A stretch of DNA of 48,841 nt from positions 1 to 48,841 of the forward strand of contig CANLXI010000043.1 of the NCBI GenBank assembly GCA_947495035.1. Reading direction: 5' to 3'. Made by a program: the position numbers and the translations under genes. This DNA is from an uncultured Granulosicoccus sp. (lineage in GTDB: Bacteria; Pseudomonadota; Gammaproteobacteria; Granulosicoccales; Granulosicoccaceae). The notes under the pieces are model-generated. The model saw only the letters and a program-made list of their open reading frames with translations. It did not search any database and was not told the origin of the DNA. Shown in pieces: positions 17,748 through 25,770 of the stretch; the first letter of the stretch is position 1; each line of letters opens with the position of its first letter.

Positions 17748-18325
17748 GAACGCTTCCCGGTCTTGTTGCTGCTGCTGGAAGTGGAAACAGGTGTGGATGT
17801 GGAATGTCCGCCGTGTCTGGCGGGCAGACTGGCAAACCCTGCCGCGGACCCGTTTTCGAGCATGCGCAGCAGGAAGCCTTTCAGGGTGTCGGCCTCCTCT
17901 GCCGAAAAGCCCTGCAGATGATCATTCAACACCTTGCACAAGGCCTCGGGTACTACCGACGCCGACTGCCTGCCCAGGCCGGTGACCTGCAGATTCACGA
18001 CACGACGATCCTGCTGGCAGCGAACCCGTTCGACGAGTCCTTTCTGTTCCATGCGATCCACCATGCGGGTCACTGCCCCGGTATCCACCTGCATGCGTCT
18101 GGCAACCTCGGCGGAGGTCGTGGCCAGACCATTGGCAATGATGTAGAGCGGCTGCCACTGCATTGCCGTCAGATCATGTGGCTCCATGGCCTGATCGATC
18201 TGCGATTTCATGGAGTTGAGGACCAGGCGCATCAGATACCCGATGGATTGCTCGGAATCGAATTGCTCGGGCACGAACAACGGAGACGAATTCCCATCGT
18301 TTTTTTCACTGCTCTGCTTCGACAT
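17744..18325 (-). CDS. MarR family transcriptional regulator
   Basis: A 193-residue repressor; the ATG at 18325 is chosen because it follows a promoter by a short leader (a TTG at 18346 would add 7 residues). The winged-helix core spans about 45-145 with LTAMQWQPLYIIANG, TSAEVARRMQVDTGAVTRMV (the recognition region) and a wing with QQDRRVVNLQVT. The tails are polar and Ser-rich. It is the first gene of the operon with the EmrA- and EmrB-like genes, so it most likely represses that operon and responds to the pump's substrates. Confidence 0.93.
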   Translation of the reverse strand: MSKQSSEKNDGNSSPLFVPEQFDSEQSIGYLMRLVLNSMKSQIDQAMEPHDLTAMQWQPLYIIANGLATTSAEVARRMQVDTGAVTRMVDRMEQKGLVERVRCQQDRRVVNLQVTGLGRQSASVVPEALCKVLNDHLQGFSAEEADTLKGFLLRMLENGSAAGFASLPARHGGHSTSTPVSTSSSSNKTGKRS

Positions 18326-18357
18326 GGCATGACGCCCGGGTGGCAACGACTGCCGAC

Positions 18358-18390
18358 AATATGATTGCCCAGGCAGTTATTGTCAAGACA
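18358..18390 (-). promoter_or_regulatory. Promoter of the marR-emrAB operon with overlapping palindrome
   Basis: On the minus strand a perfect TTGACA (18381-18386) is followed after 17 bp by CATATT (18358-18363), 4 of 6 to the -10 consensus. The -35 overlaps the 10-bp perfect palindrome TGTCAAGACA (18381-18390), a likely MarR operator. The predicted leader is about 25 nt. Confidence 0.6.
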
Positions 18391-18465
18391 GCAAAAAGCC
18401 GGTTTCGATGCCGTTCAGTTCATTGACTGGTGCACGTGAATCATGAGTCGCAAATCCGACTGTCG

Positions 18466-20232
18466 TTACACGGTGGGTGCGTAACGATGCCTCAGGAAAT
18501 GACTGATACTGTCGGCCAGCGCCACCAGCACCACGATCACCAGCACGCAGGCTGCCACCTTGTCGAACTGGAACACGCTCAGGCGCAGATACAGCTCCTG
18601 CCCGACACCACCGGCACCCACGATGCCCATGAGTGTTGCCGCTCGCAGATTGTGCTCCCAGCGGTACAGGGAATAACTGATCAGCTGACTGCGGGCCTGC
18701 ATCAGCGTGCTCCACAAGGGAGCCAGAGCCAGAGGGCTGCCGTTGACCACCAGATTGTCCAGCGCACTCTCATCCTGATTGTCCAGACATTCGCTATAGA
18801 GTCTGGACAGCACCCCGACGCTGGCAAGAAACAGAGCCAGCGTACCGGTGAAGGGACCAATACCCGCGACAATGATCAACAGCATGGCCCAGACCAGTTC
18901 CGGAACCGATCGCATCACGATCTGCAGCAGGTGCAAGGCAGCACTCAACAGGCGCACTACCGGACCGGCGCCCCGCAGATTGACCGTGAACAACAGATAG
19001 CTCACGACAATGGCGACGATACTGGCCAGCGCCGTACCGGCGAATGCCATGCTGAGCGTCTCCAGTGCATCCCCCCACAGCCTTTGCCACAGACCGGCAG
19101 AGAGGTCCGGGGGAAAGAAGCCCTGGATGAATTCCTGCGTCCGGGCGAAACTGCTGGGGCGCAACCATTGCTCGAGCTGCCAGTCAACTGCATGGAAGCA
19201 GGCAATCACAGCCAGAGCAACAAGACAGGTTTGTCCCCATCGACGCAGCGGTGATGCAGGTCGACTGCCTTCATCCCGAGCGGACGAACAAGACCGATCA
19301 CCGACACTTCTGTTGTCGACACCCGAATCGGCCTGTTCCATCAGACTGTCGGGATGTCGGACGGTGTTCGAGCGGGCTACCCGGCTCAACTGACGACGCA
19401 GGGATTTGCTGATGGCATCTGCCACCGACACCAGACCTATGAAGACAAGGATGATGCTGAAGACCTCCGGGGAGGCCAGTTGGCGAATCGATATCAGCAG
19501 CTCCTGCCCCAATCCGCCTGCGCCCACGAACCCCAGTACCACCGATGTTCGCAAGGTACATTCCCATCGGTAGATGGAATAGGACAGCAGTTCAGGCAGA
19601 CATTCCGGCAAGGTGGCATGCAACAGAGTCTTGCACCGACCATTGCCGTTGTCCAACAGATGCCCTGTTACCGCGGCCTCTCCGGATTCGATGATCTCCG
19701 CATAGTTCTTGGCAAGAATGCCGATATTGGTAATCAGCAATCCCATGATTCCGGCAGTGGCACCCAGTCCGGTCACACCGACAAACAACAGCGCCCAGAT
19801 CAGCTCCGGCACACTGCGCAAGAACAGCAACAGTCCGCGCAGACTGCGTCGCAGCAGACGCCCCGGCCTCTTCATGCGTCGGCCGCGAGCCGATAGCGAC
19901 AGCCGGCTGGTAATGACAACGGCCAGCGGGGTCGCCACCAGCATGGCAAGAACAGTGGCCACCGTGGCAATCGACACGGTCACCACCGAGGCATCGAACA
20001 GGCGCTGCAGAAAGTCGGCGTCTGCTCGCGGTGGCCAGAACGTGTCGAAGAAATCGGCTGCCGTGCGCAGGGAATCGTGATCGAGCAGCAAGGCCGGATT
20101 GAACTGCGAGCCCGCCAGAGAGGCCAACAGAATCAACAGAACACCGGAACCGACCCACAGACGGCCAGCACGCTCCGGGTCTCGGTGCTGCAGGCTCGCT
20201 GGCAAGGTGTCAGCCTCCGAGTTCGGCTTCAT
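18466..20232 (-). CDS. ABC transporter permease, PhnE type, internally duplicated
   Basis: A 588-residue inner-membrane protein (ATG 20232; another ATG at 20250 is possible). It contains two PhnE-like permease units in tandem. Unit 1 covers about 20-290 and carries the cytoplasmic coupling segment with GHLLDNGNGRCKTLLHATLP followed by YSIYRWECTLRTSVVLGFVG. Unit 2 covers about 320-585 and repeats it as ISYSLYRWEHNLRAATLMG and GAGGVGQELYL. Usual PhnE permeases are near 270 residues and act as dimers, so here both halves of the channel are one chain. The start overlaps the ATPase gene by 23 bp. The third gene of the importer operon. Confidence 0.9.
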   Translation of the reverse strand: MKPNSEADTLPASLQHRDPERAGRLWVGSGVLLILLASLAGSQFNPALLLDHDSLRTAADFFDTFWPPRADADFLQRLFDASVVTVSIATVATVLAMLVATPLAVVITSRLSLSARGRRMKRPGRLLRRSLRGLLLFLRSVPELIWALLFVGVTGLGATAGIMGLLITNIGILAKNYAEIIESGEAAVTGHLLDNGNGRCKTLLHATLPECLPELLSYSIYRWECTLRTSVVLGFVGAGGLGQELLISIRQLASPEVFSIILVFIGLVSVADAISKSLRRQLSRVARSNTVRHPDSLMEQADSGVDNRSVGDRSCSSARDEGSRPASPLRRWGQTCLVALAVIACFHAVDWQLEQWLRPSSFARTQEFIQGFFPPDLSAGLWQRLWGDALETLSMAFAGTALASIVAIVVSYLLFTVNLRGAGPVVRLLSAALHLLQIVMRSVPELVWAMLLIIVAGIGPFTGTLALFLASVGVLSRLYSECLDNQDESALDNLVVNGSPLALAPLWSTLMQARSQLISYSLYRWEHNLRAATLMGIVGAGGVGQELYLRLSVFQFDKVAACVLVIVVLVALADSISHFLRHRYAPTV

Positions 20233-20974
20233 GACCACGGTACAACTCATCCACCATGCTGTCGCTGAGCTCGGCCGCCGGGCAGTCGAACACTATTGCA
20301 CCTTGTCGCAGGCCGATCACCCGTTGCAGTTGCTCTCGGGCCAACTCGACCTGGTGCAGAGAGCACACCAGTGCCTGTCGGCGCGCAGCCGAGTGCTGAC
20401 ACAGAGTTGCCAGGCATGACGCTGCGTTCGACGGATCCAGCGCAGACAAGGGCTCATCGGCAAACAACATGGAGACATCCGCTGCCATGGCACGGGCAAT
20501 GGCCACCCGTTGTCTTTGACCGCCCGACAGGGTCTCCACCGGTCGCCACAGGTGCTGGTCCACGTCCAGTCTGGCCAACAGTCCGTGGGCCAGAGCGATG
20601 TCGGATCGTGACGGCGAGATCAGCGAGCGCAGGGCAAACAGCATGGAACGAGTGGGCAACAGACCCGACAGTACGGCAAGCGCCACTCGCTGTCTGGCGG
20701 GCAATGAAGCAGCCTGTGGACACAGATGGATACGGCTGCGCAGTCGCTGCAGGTTCGCCGTTTTCAATTGCCAGGGGTCTACCTCATCCACCAGCAGATT
20801 GCCCGTGGATGGCGCCAGAGCCATACTCAATACCCGCAGCAAGGTGCTCTTACCGGATCCACTGGGTCCGATCAGCGCGACTTGTTCCTGCTCACCGATA
20901 CTCAGACAGATATCGTGCAATGCCGGTGCCGCGCCATCATAGCTGACGCTGACACCGCTGGTCAGAAGCTTCAA
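20210..20974 (-). CDS. ABC importer ATP-binding protein, PhnC type
   Basis: A 254-residue ATPase that powers the importer from the cytoplasmic side. Walker A is GPSGSGKST (36-44), the signature is LSGGQRQRVAIARA (149-162), and Walker B with the switch is SMLFADEPLSALDP. Length is normal. It sits 8 bp downstream of the binding-protein gene and overlaps the permease gene, so the three are one operon. Similarity is to the phosphonate/phosphite/selenate branch; the substrate is set by the binding protein. Confidence 0.92.
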   Translation of the reverse strand: MKLLTSGVSVSYDGAAPALHDICLSIGEQEQVALIGPSGSGKSTLLRVLSMALAPSTGNLLVDEVDPWQLKTANLQRLRSRIHLCPQAASLPARQRVALAVLSGLLPTRSMLFALRSLISPSRSDIALAHGLLARLDVDQHLWRPVETLSGGQRQRVAIARAMAADVSMLFADEPLSALDPSNAASCLATLCQHSAARRQALVCSLHQVELAREQLQRVIGLRQGAIVFDCPAAELSDSMVDELYRGHEAELGG

Positions 20975-20982
20975 TGCCAGGC

Positions 20983-21915
20983 TCAGGGCTTGGCGAGCAA
21001 CTCTGCCTCGAATGCAGCCTGCTTGATTCCATCATAGAAGCTGGCCTGGCTGGGTATGAATCGCGTGGCACGCTGCAGATCCAGAATGTCCTTCTGCTCG
21101 GGATCCGCCATGTCCAGCGACAAGAAGGCATCGATCAACGTCTGTCTGAGTTCTGGTGACAGCCCGGATCGTATGGTCCAGTTGTAGTCGTGGTACTCGG
21201 GAGTGGTGTAGAACACACGGAGCTCACTGGTATCCACCTTCTGTTCATCGACAAGCTTTTCCCAGACCTTGATGTTCAGGGCACCCGCATCAACGCGGCC
21301 ACCAGCAACAGCAAAAGCCGTGGCGTCGTGGGCACCGGAGAAAGCAACGGTGAGATCGTTATCGACATCAATGCCTTCCTGCGTCAGATAATGCCGAGGC
21401 ATCAGGTGTCCGGAAGTCGACGAAGGGGATCCAAAGGTGAAGTTGACGCCTTTCAGGTCAGCGATAGACTGTATCGGCGAATCCGCCTGCGTGATGAATA
21501 CGGACTGGAAGCGCTCATCCTCTGCCCGCTGGACGATGGGCTCCACCTTGCCATCGGAACGCTGTGCAGCCTGTACATAGGTAAAACCGCCCAGCCAGGC
21601 CATATCGACCTGATCGCTGACCAGGGCCTCGACGGTAGCGGCATAATCGGTAACCGGCACAAAGGACACATCCATCTGCAGTGCGTCGGACAGATAATCG
21701 GCCAGCGGTTCGAACTTGCGGATCAGTTCGGTAGGCGCTTCATCCGGAATGGCACTGATGCGGAACTCACCATCGGCCTGAACCGTCGAGGAACCGATGC
21801 TCAGACCTGTCAGCAGAAGCAGTGTGGCGGCAAGTGAGCCGGTGCGCCCTGAAACGGACGAACGGCAAACAGTCAGGCAGCGAACAGCCGCTGCCATGAA
21901 ACGTGATCGAGTCAT
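20983..21915 (-). CDS. Periplasmic binding protein of a PhnD-type ABC importer (putative selenate group)
   Basis: A 310-residue precursor; ATG 21915 is chosen because it begins a signal peptide (RSRFMAAAVRCLTVCRSS, then a hydrophobic core LAATLLLLTGLSIG) cleaved near residue 47 (VQA-DG). The mature part opens with FRISAIPDEAPTEL and contains VPVTDYAATVEALVSDQVD, MAWLGGFTYVQAAQ and FGSPSSTSGHLMPRHYL. This set is, to my recollection, the hallmark of the binding proteins annotated as putative selenate transporters, which sit within the wider phosphonate/phosphite PhnD fold. A phosphonate or phosphite substrate remains possible. No C-P lyase, ptxD or selenium gene lies nearby. First gene of the operon. 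Confidence 0.88.
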   Translation of the reverse strand: MTRSRFMAAAVRCLTVCRSSVSGRTGSLAATLLLLTGLSIGSSTVQADGEFRISAIPDEAPTELIRKFEPLADYLSDALQMDVSFVPVTDYAATVEALVSDQVDMAWLGGFTYVQAAQRSDGKVEPIVQRAEDERFQSVFITQADSPIQSIADLKGVNFTFGSPSSTSGHLMPRHYLTQEGIDVDNDLTVAFSGAHDATAFAVAGGRVDAGALNIKVWEKLVDEQKVDTSELRVFYTTPEYHDYNWTIRSGLSPELRQTLIDAFLSLDMADPEQKDILDLQRATRFIPSQASFYDGIKQAAFEAELLAKP

Positions 21916-21991
21916 GTCGAGATAATCCACAATTGCGGCAAGATTAAATGGGCTTGCCAAGGCGGCAGGACTATAGCAAATTACGACAGAC
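21916..21991 (-). promoter_or_regulatory. Probable promoter of the PhnDCE-type operon
   Basis: In the 76-bp gap a TATAGT (minus strand, 21970-21975) is a good -10 match. A CTTGAG box lies upstream at less than ideal spacing (about 15 bp). No riboswitch-like fold was recognised. Confidence 0.35.
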
Positions 21992-22381
21992 TCAAGTAGC
22001 CTGCTTGCGAAGAAGCTCCAGCGCCGATTCGGCACATTGCAGACAGATGCAGACATCCAGCTGATCCGGTTGACACAGCGCGCCTGCCTTCGAACTCGGT
22101 CGATGGCAGAAGGAACAGCGATGCTCGTGGTCGGGCGAGCGCAGACTGTGCCGGGCCCGCTCTTCGATCTCCCGGATCTTCTCGCAGGTCTGACGAAACT
22201 GTGTCTCCGCGTCCTCCGGCTCGGACTCCATCGGTCCACGCGCAGAGCCCTGCTGGTCACTCGACAGAGGATCCGTCAGCTCCCGCGGAGTTGCACCCTG
22301 TTCTTCGCCCGTGCCAGAGCGAGTCTTTGCGTCACTGTCTTCACCACTCATGACCGCCTCCGCATTGCCATACTGATTCAT
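21992..22381 (-). CDS. Small protein with a C-terminal ClpX-type zinc-binding domain
   Basis: A 129-residue protein (119 if the ATG at 22351 is used). The first 60 residues are polar and look disordered. Residues 60-80 form a charged helix (ETQFRQTCEKIREIEERARH). The C-terminus carries Cys89-x2-Cys92 (CSFC) and Cys113-x2-Cys116 (CLQC) about 20 residues apart, followed by the helix AESALELLRK. This is the zf-C4 layout at the N-terminus of ClpX, which dimerises and recognises adaptors and substrates, but here there is no AAA+ domain. A stand-alone domain of this kind could act as an adaptor or competitor for ClpX substrates. That role is inference. Cys111 is an extra cysteine. Confidence 0.8.
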   Translation of the reverse strand: MNQYGNAEAVMSGEDSDAKTRSGTGEEQGATPRELTDPLSSDQQGSARGPMESEPEDAETQFRQTCEKIREIEERARHSLRSPDHEHRCSFCHRPSSKAGALCQPDQLDVCICLQCAESALELLRKQAT

Positions 22382-22527
22382 GAGGTCGCAGCGTCATGAT
22401 GCCGCTCGTCAGCGACCGCAACCCGTGTGCATGAGCAGGGTATCAGTCTGTGACAAACGCACCGCAACCGCGACGCCTGTCCAACAGGATTGTCGTCAGT
22501 CTACGACAATCGCGACGGACCGTAGTC

Positions 22528-22914
22528 TCAACTGGCCGTTCGGAACAATGCGCCGATCAATCCGGCCAGCATCAGTATGACCGTTGGAATGATCGTCAGC
22601 AGGAATCCGACGGATCGTTTGCCCGGATCGACAATATAGGCTCGTCTGTAGAGTGTGCGTCCCACCAGGTAGACAAACCCCACCACCGCAATGAACGGCG
22701 GTGACCAGTACAGCGACGCAACGAACAAGGCCGGCAGAAAACACACCAGCTGTTCCAGCGTGTTCATCTGCACACGGAAAACACGTTCGAATTCCTCGTT
22801 ACCGCTGATCGCGGGTGCCTTGATGCCGAATTTCCCCCTGGCCTGCCCCACCATGAAACTGAAGTAGAAGAACTGCAAGACTGCCAGTATGGCAATGATG
22901 TGAACGTAATTCAT
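22528..22914 (-). CDS. MAPEG family membrane protein
   Basis: A 128-residue integral membrane protein with four hydrophobic helices (about 5-22, 55-75, 77-90, 102-124). The segment NTLEQLVCFLPALFVAS after VFRVQMN, and the later GRTLYRRAYIVDPGKRSVGF, are the MAPEG signature (glutathione transferase/eicosanoid-synthesis superfamily; bacterial members are poorly defined). It lies 45 bp downstream of the DUF599 gene on the same strand, so these two membrane proteins may be co-expressed. Confidence 0.9.
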   Translation of the reverse strand: MNYVHIIAILAVLQFFYFSFMVGQARGKFGIKAPAISGNEEFERVFRVQMNTLEQLVCFLPALFVASLYWSPPFIAVVGFVYLVGRTLYRRAYIVDPGKRSVGFLLTIIPTVILMLAGLIGALFRTAS

Positions 22915-22959
22915 GGCAGGTTCGAACCTCTGGTCAGTGGAGAGACAGTCTATGTAACC

Positions 22960-23655
22960 TCAATGTTCCTTCATTCTGAGGATCATCAGAAATCGGGATC
23001 GAAATGCTCGACGGTACAGCACGAATGCCACCCAGAGAGTCGCCGCCATGAACAACCAGGCATTGATGAACCAGGTGAATGCTGCCAGCGCAAAGAAGTA
23101 GGAGTTCAGACCGGTGGTGAAGTGCTTGGCCGCCAGGGCATGCAGCAAGGACAGCTTCCTGGCATAGAAGTCCAGTACACGCTCGTCTTCATCCTTGTCG
23201 GGAGCCGCACCGATCATGATCAGAATATAGTTGTAGAGCCGGTAGCTCCAGGCAAACTTGAAAAACGCAAAAACGAAGATGAAAACGATCAGAAGAATCT
23301 TGATTTCCCACTGAAAGCGCGAACTCGTGGTGGAGAGAGGGATTTCCTGCAAAACGGCAACGGCGTTGTCTCCCGACCCCAGACCGGCCACCAGACCACC
23401 GATCAGCAGCACCGAGGTAGAACCGAAGAACAGCACCCCCTGCTGCAGACCGTTCTGTATCAGTGCATCAAACGGCGACCCTTCGCGCTTGATGACGTTG
23501 CGCATCCACTGTTCCCGCATTTCCACCATGGCCGTGGTAATGGTCGCGGGGCTGTAACGTGAATGATTGACGACATAGAAGTGCCCTATCCAGGTCACGA
23601 AAAACAGTGCCAGAGCAAAGAGATCGAGTATTGAAAATCCGTAGAAGCTCGGCAT
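22960..23655 (-). CDS. DUF599 family membrane protein
   Basis: A 231-residue protein with about four or five hydrophobic segments (10-30, 72-92, 118-140, 185-215) and a conserved N-terminal half reading FVTWIGHFYVVNHSRYSP and MREQWMRNVIKREGSPFDAL, features of DUF599. The function of this family is unknown. Located upstream of the MAPEG gene in the same direction. Confidence 0.85.
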   Translation of the reverse strand: MPSFYGFSILDLFALALFFVTWIGHFYVVNHSRYSPATITTAMVEMREQWMRNVIKREGSPFDALIQNGLQQGVLFFGSTSVLLIGGLVAGLGSGDNAVAVLQEIPLSTTSSRFQWEIKILLIVFIFVFAFFKFAWSYRLYNYILIMIGAAPDKDEDERVLDFYARKLSLLHALAAKHFTTGLNSYFFALAAFTWFINAWLFMAATLWVAFVLYRRAFRSRFLMILRMKEH

Positions 23656-23815
23656 GTGTCAGGCAGTCGGATGAGACCCGGAGGAAATGGCTGGCTTGCC
23701 AGTGAGGATAGCGACAATATACGGCTTTGCCTCGTGAGCCGCAAACAGACGGGTTACCACCAGACGAACCATGGTCATGTTCTGAGGCATCAAGCCCGAT
23801 CATTCAATGCAGGGT

Positions 23816-24508
23816 TCAGATGCGCCTTACTCGCGAACTGCTCAACAATTCCCGCGTGCTGTCCGGCATGATGAGCCCATTGTCGACGGCAGCATCGAGC
23901 GATGCCTCCAGCTCCCGAACCGTCTCCAATGCCGTGATGACGTCATCCAGTCGATCGTGCGCAATCACCACCGCACCATCTTCATCACTGACAATCACGT
24001 CGCCACTGCTGATCCGCATATCGCCGAGCTGTACATCCGTACCGACCTCGCCGGGGCCGTTGGCATAGGGAGAATTGGGCGACACACCCGCACACATGAC
24101 CGGCAGGCCCACCTTGTTGATGCCGGCGACATCGCGCACCAGACCATCGGTGACAAACCCCTGACCGCCCGCATTGCGAAGCATCCCCATGACCCGATCG
24201 CCAATGACAGCCGAGCCGTCCCACTGCCCCGTCGACGCGACCATGATGTCGCCGGGTTGAACCTCGCCCAGACCTGCAAACACCGCCAGGACATCAGCCG
24301 GTCCACAAAGACAAGTCAGTGCAGGACCGCACATTCTTGCCGGGAGAATACCGGGACTGACATGGCGAATGCCGGCCGGCAATGCCCCGCGTCCCTTCAT
24401 GGCATCTGCCAGAAAACCGGTGGGAGTCCCTGCCAGTGCCTGCAACTGCCGAGCGCTCGGTCTGGCGTGGTTCTCTCGAATGATCAGTAATGGCGGCTCT
24501 TCTATCAT
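23816..24508 (-). CDS. RraA-like / 4-hydroxy-4-methyl-2-oxoglutarate aldolase family protein
   Basis: A 230-residue protein from ATG 24508 (a longer frame to 24652 has an atypical start and runs through the divergent promoter region). The RraA/HMG-aldolase fold is recognised from LCGPADVLAVFAGLGEVQPG, the phosphate/oxalate loop, and GFVTDGLVRDVAGI with the metal-adjacent Arg-Asp pair. The C-terminal SGDVIVSDEDGAVVIAHD is also typical. It could cleave 4-hydroxy-2-oxo acids in aromatic or sugar-acid degradation. Divergent from a D-2-hydroxyacid dehydrogenase across 169 bp, which supports a carbohydrate/2-oxoacid role. Confidence 0.88.
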   Translation of the reverse strand: MIEEPPLLIIRENHARPSARQLQALAGTPTGFLADAMKGRGALPAGIRHVSPGILPARMCGPALTCLCGPADVLAVFAGLGEVQPGDIMVASTGQWDGSAVIGDRVMGMLRNAGGQGFVTDGLVRDVAGINKVGLPVMCAGVSPNSPYANGPGEVGTDVQLGDMRISSGDVIVSDEDGAVVIAHDRLDDVITALETVRELEASLDAAVDNGLIMPDSTRELLSSSRVRRI

Positions 24509-24632
24509 GAATCGATTCCAGCTCGGGAATGGGTAACGAGCCCCAACATTACACTGTCCAGCCGGTGATGTGTCCTGACGACAGCCTGGCATCTTCCACA
24601 AGCTCCTGTCTGAAGTCTCGACAGAGTACTTG

Positions 24633-24642
24633 TGGTATACCA
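24633..24642. promoter_or_regulatory. TGGTATACCA palindrome, candidate GntR-type operator
   Basis: A perfect 10-bp palindrome in the divergent control region of the RraA-like and D-2-hydroxyacid dehydrogenase genes, 36 bp before the latter's start. The core is that of UxuR/ExuR-type sites (TTGGTATACCAA). A regulator of that subfamily is encoded at 104-898. Confidence 0.45.
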
Positions 24643-24677
24643 AGGCCATCACGCCAATTCAATGGAGCGCACACGAG

Positions 24678-25640
24678 ATGAAGAGAATCGCGATTCTCGA
24701 TGATTACAAGAATGCGTCGCGAACGTCCGCCGCCTGGGAGAGCCTGGCCCGGACGGAGGTCACTGTATTCAATGAGCACATTGCCGGCGAGGATGCGCTG
24801 GCTGAGGCCTTGGCTCCCTTCCAGATCATCGTCATCATGCGCGAACGCTCCCCGTTCCCGAAAACACTGCTGGATCGTCTGCCCGAGCTTGAACTGCTGA
24901 TCACGGCAGGCATGCGCAACCTGTCAGTGGATATGGAAGCTGCCCGTCAGAATGGCGTGACCGTCTGCGGCACGCAGATGATGCGCAACGCCCCGTTCGA
25001 ACTGACCTGGGCATTGATCATGGCGATCATCCGGCAGATTCCGGCCGAGAACGCATCCATGCATGCCGGCGGCTGGCATGAATCAATAGGCATCGGATTG
25101 AAGGGCAAGACGCTGGGCATCCTGGGCCTGGGCAGACTGGGGAGTGAAATTGCCGGTATCGGTAATGCCTTTGGCATGCGGGTCATTGCCTGGAGCCAGA
25201 ATCTGACGCCAGAGCGAGCGGCCGAAGCCGGCGTCACCCACGTCGAGAAGGATGAACTGTTTACCCAGTCCGATGTGCTCAGCATCCACCTGCTACTCAG
25301 CGATCGAACGCGGGGCATGGTGGGTGCCAGAGAATTATCCCTGATGAAGCGAAGCGCCTATCTGGTCAATACAGCTCGTGGCCCCATCGTCGACGAACGA
25401 GCATTGATCGATGTGTTGCAGAACAGGCAGATCGCCGGTGCTGCTCTGGATGTGTTTGATGTGGAGCCTTTGCCAACGGATCACCCGCTCCGAGCACTCG
25501 ACAATACCGTGCTCACCGGGCATGTCGGTTACACGATCGAGGAGCTCTATCCCCTGGTGTATGGTCAGGCCGTGGAGGACATTGCACAATGGCTTGACGG
25601 GAATCCGGTACGGGTTCTGAATGCAGTCGACAAGGATTGA
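24678..25640 (+). CDS. D-2-hydroxyacid dehydrogenase, NAD(P)-binding
   Basis: A 320-residue oxidoreductase interconverting 2-oxo and D-2-hydroxy acids. ATG 24678 is chosen because KRIAILDDYKNAS is the family start (a frame from 24630 runs through the palindrome region). The Rossmann motif is GILGLGRLGSEIAG (147-160), the substrate-binding/catalytic arginine is in VNTARGPIVDE (about 234), and the catalytic histidine is in LTGHVGYTIEELY (about 285). Length is normal. Downstream a hairpin with a repeated arm ends the unit. Confidence 0.92.
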   Translation: MKRIAILDDYKNASRTSAAWESLARTEVTVFNEHIAGEDALAEALAPFQIIVIMRERSPFPKTLLDRLPELELLITAGMRNLSVDMEAARQNGVTVCGTQMMRNAPFELTWALIMAIIRQIPAENASMHAGGWHESIGIGLKGKTLGILGLGRLGSEIAGIGNAFGMRVIAWSQNLTPERAAEAGVTHVEKDELFTQSDVLSIHLLLSDRTRGMVGARELSLMKRSAYLVNTARGPIVDERALIDVLQNRQIAGAALDVFDVEPLPTDHPLRALDNTVLTGHVGYTIEELYPLVYGQAVEDIAQWLDGNPVRVLNAVDKD

Positions 25641-25647
25641 CTCGACC

Positions 25648-25697
25648 TCATCAGGACTCATCAGAACTCATCAGGACTCATCAGGACTCATCAGGGC
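25648..25697. repeat. Five 10-bp tandem repeats, consensus CTCATCAGGA
   Basis: Five direct copies directly after the dehydrogenase stop; the third carries one change and the last runs into the left arm of the terminator hairpin at 25689-25714. Confidence 0.95.
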
Positions 25698-25714
25698 AAG
25701 GATCTGCCCTGATG
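25689..25714. terminator. Hairpin between convergent genes, left arm multiplied
   Basis: CATCAGGGCA (25689-25698) pairs perfectly with TGCCCTGATG (25705-25714) around a 6-nt loop. The left arm overlaps the last copy of the CTCATCAGGA repeat, so several partial left arms precede the single right arm. No T tract. Confidence 0.7.
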
Positions 25715-25770
25715 CACATCCGGATGCGCAGATGGCAGTGTCGGATCACATCCTGTCGGCGAACAGACCA

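Noticed and set aside
20983..22260. Longer form of the PhnD-type protein starting at 22260
   Set aside because: The extra residues overlap the zinc-finger gene, are Arg-rich out-of-family sequence and would bury the signal peptide; ATG 21915 is correct.
23816..24652. Longer form of the RraA-like protein starting at 24652
   Set aside because: The extension runs through the divergent promoter region and the TGGTATACCA site; it has no similarity to the family start.
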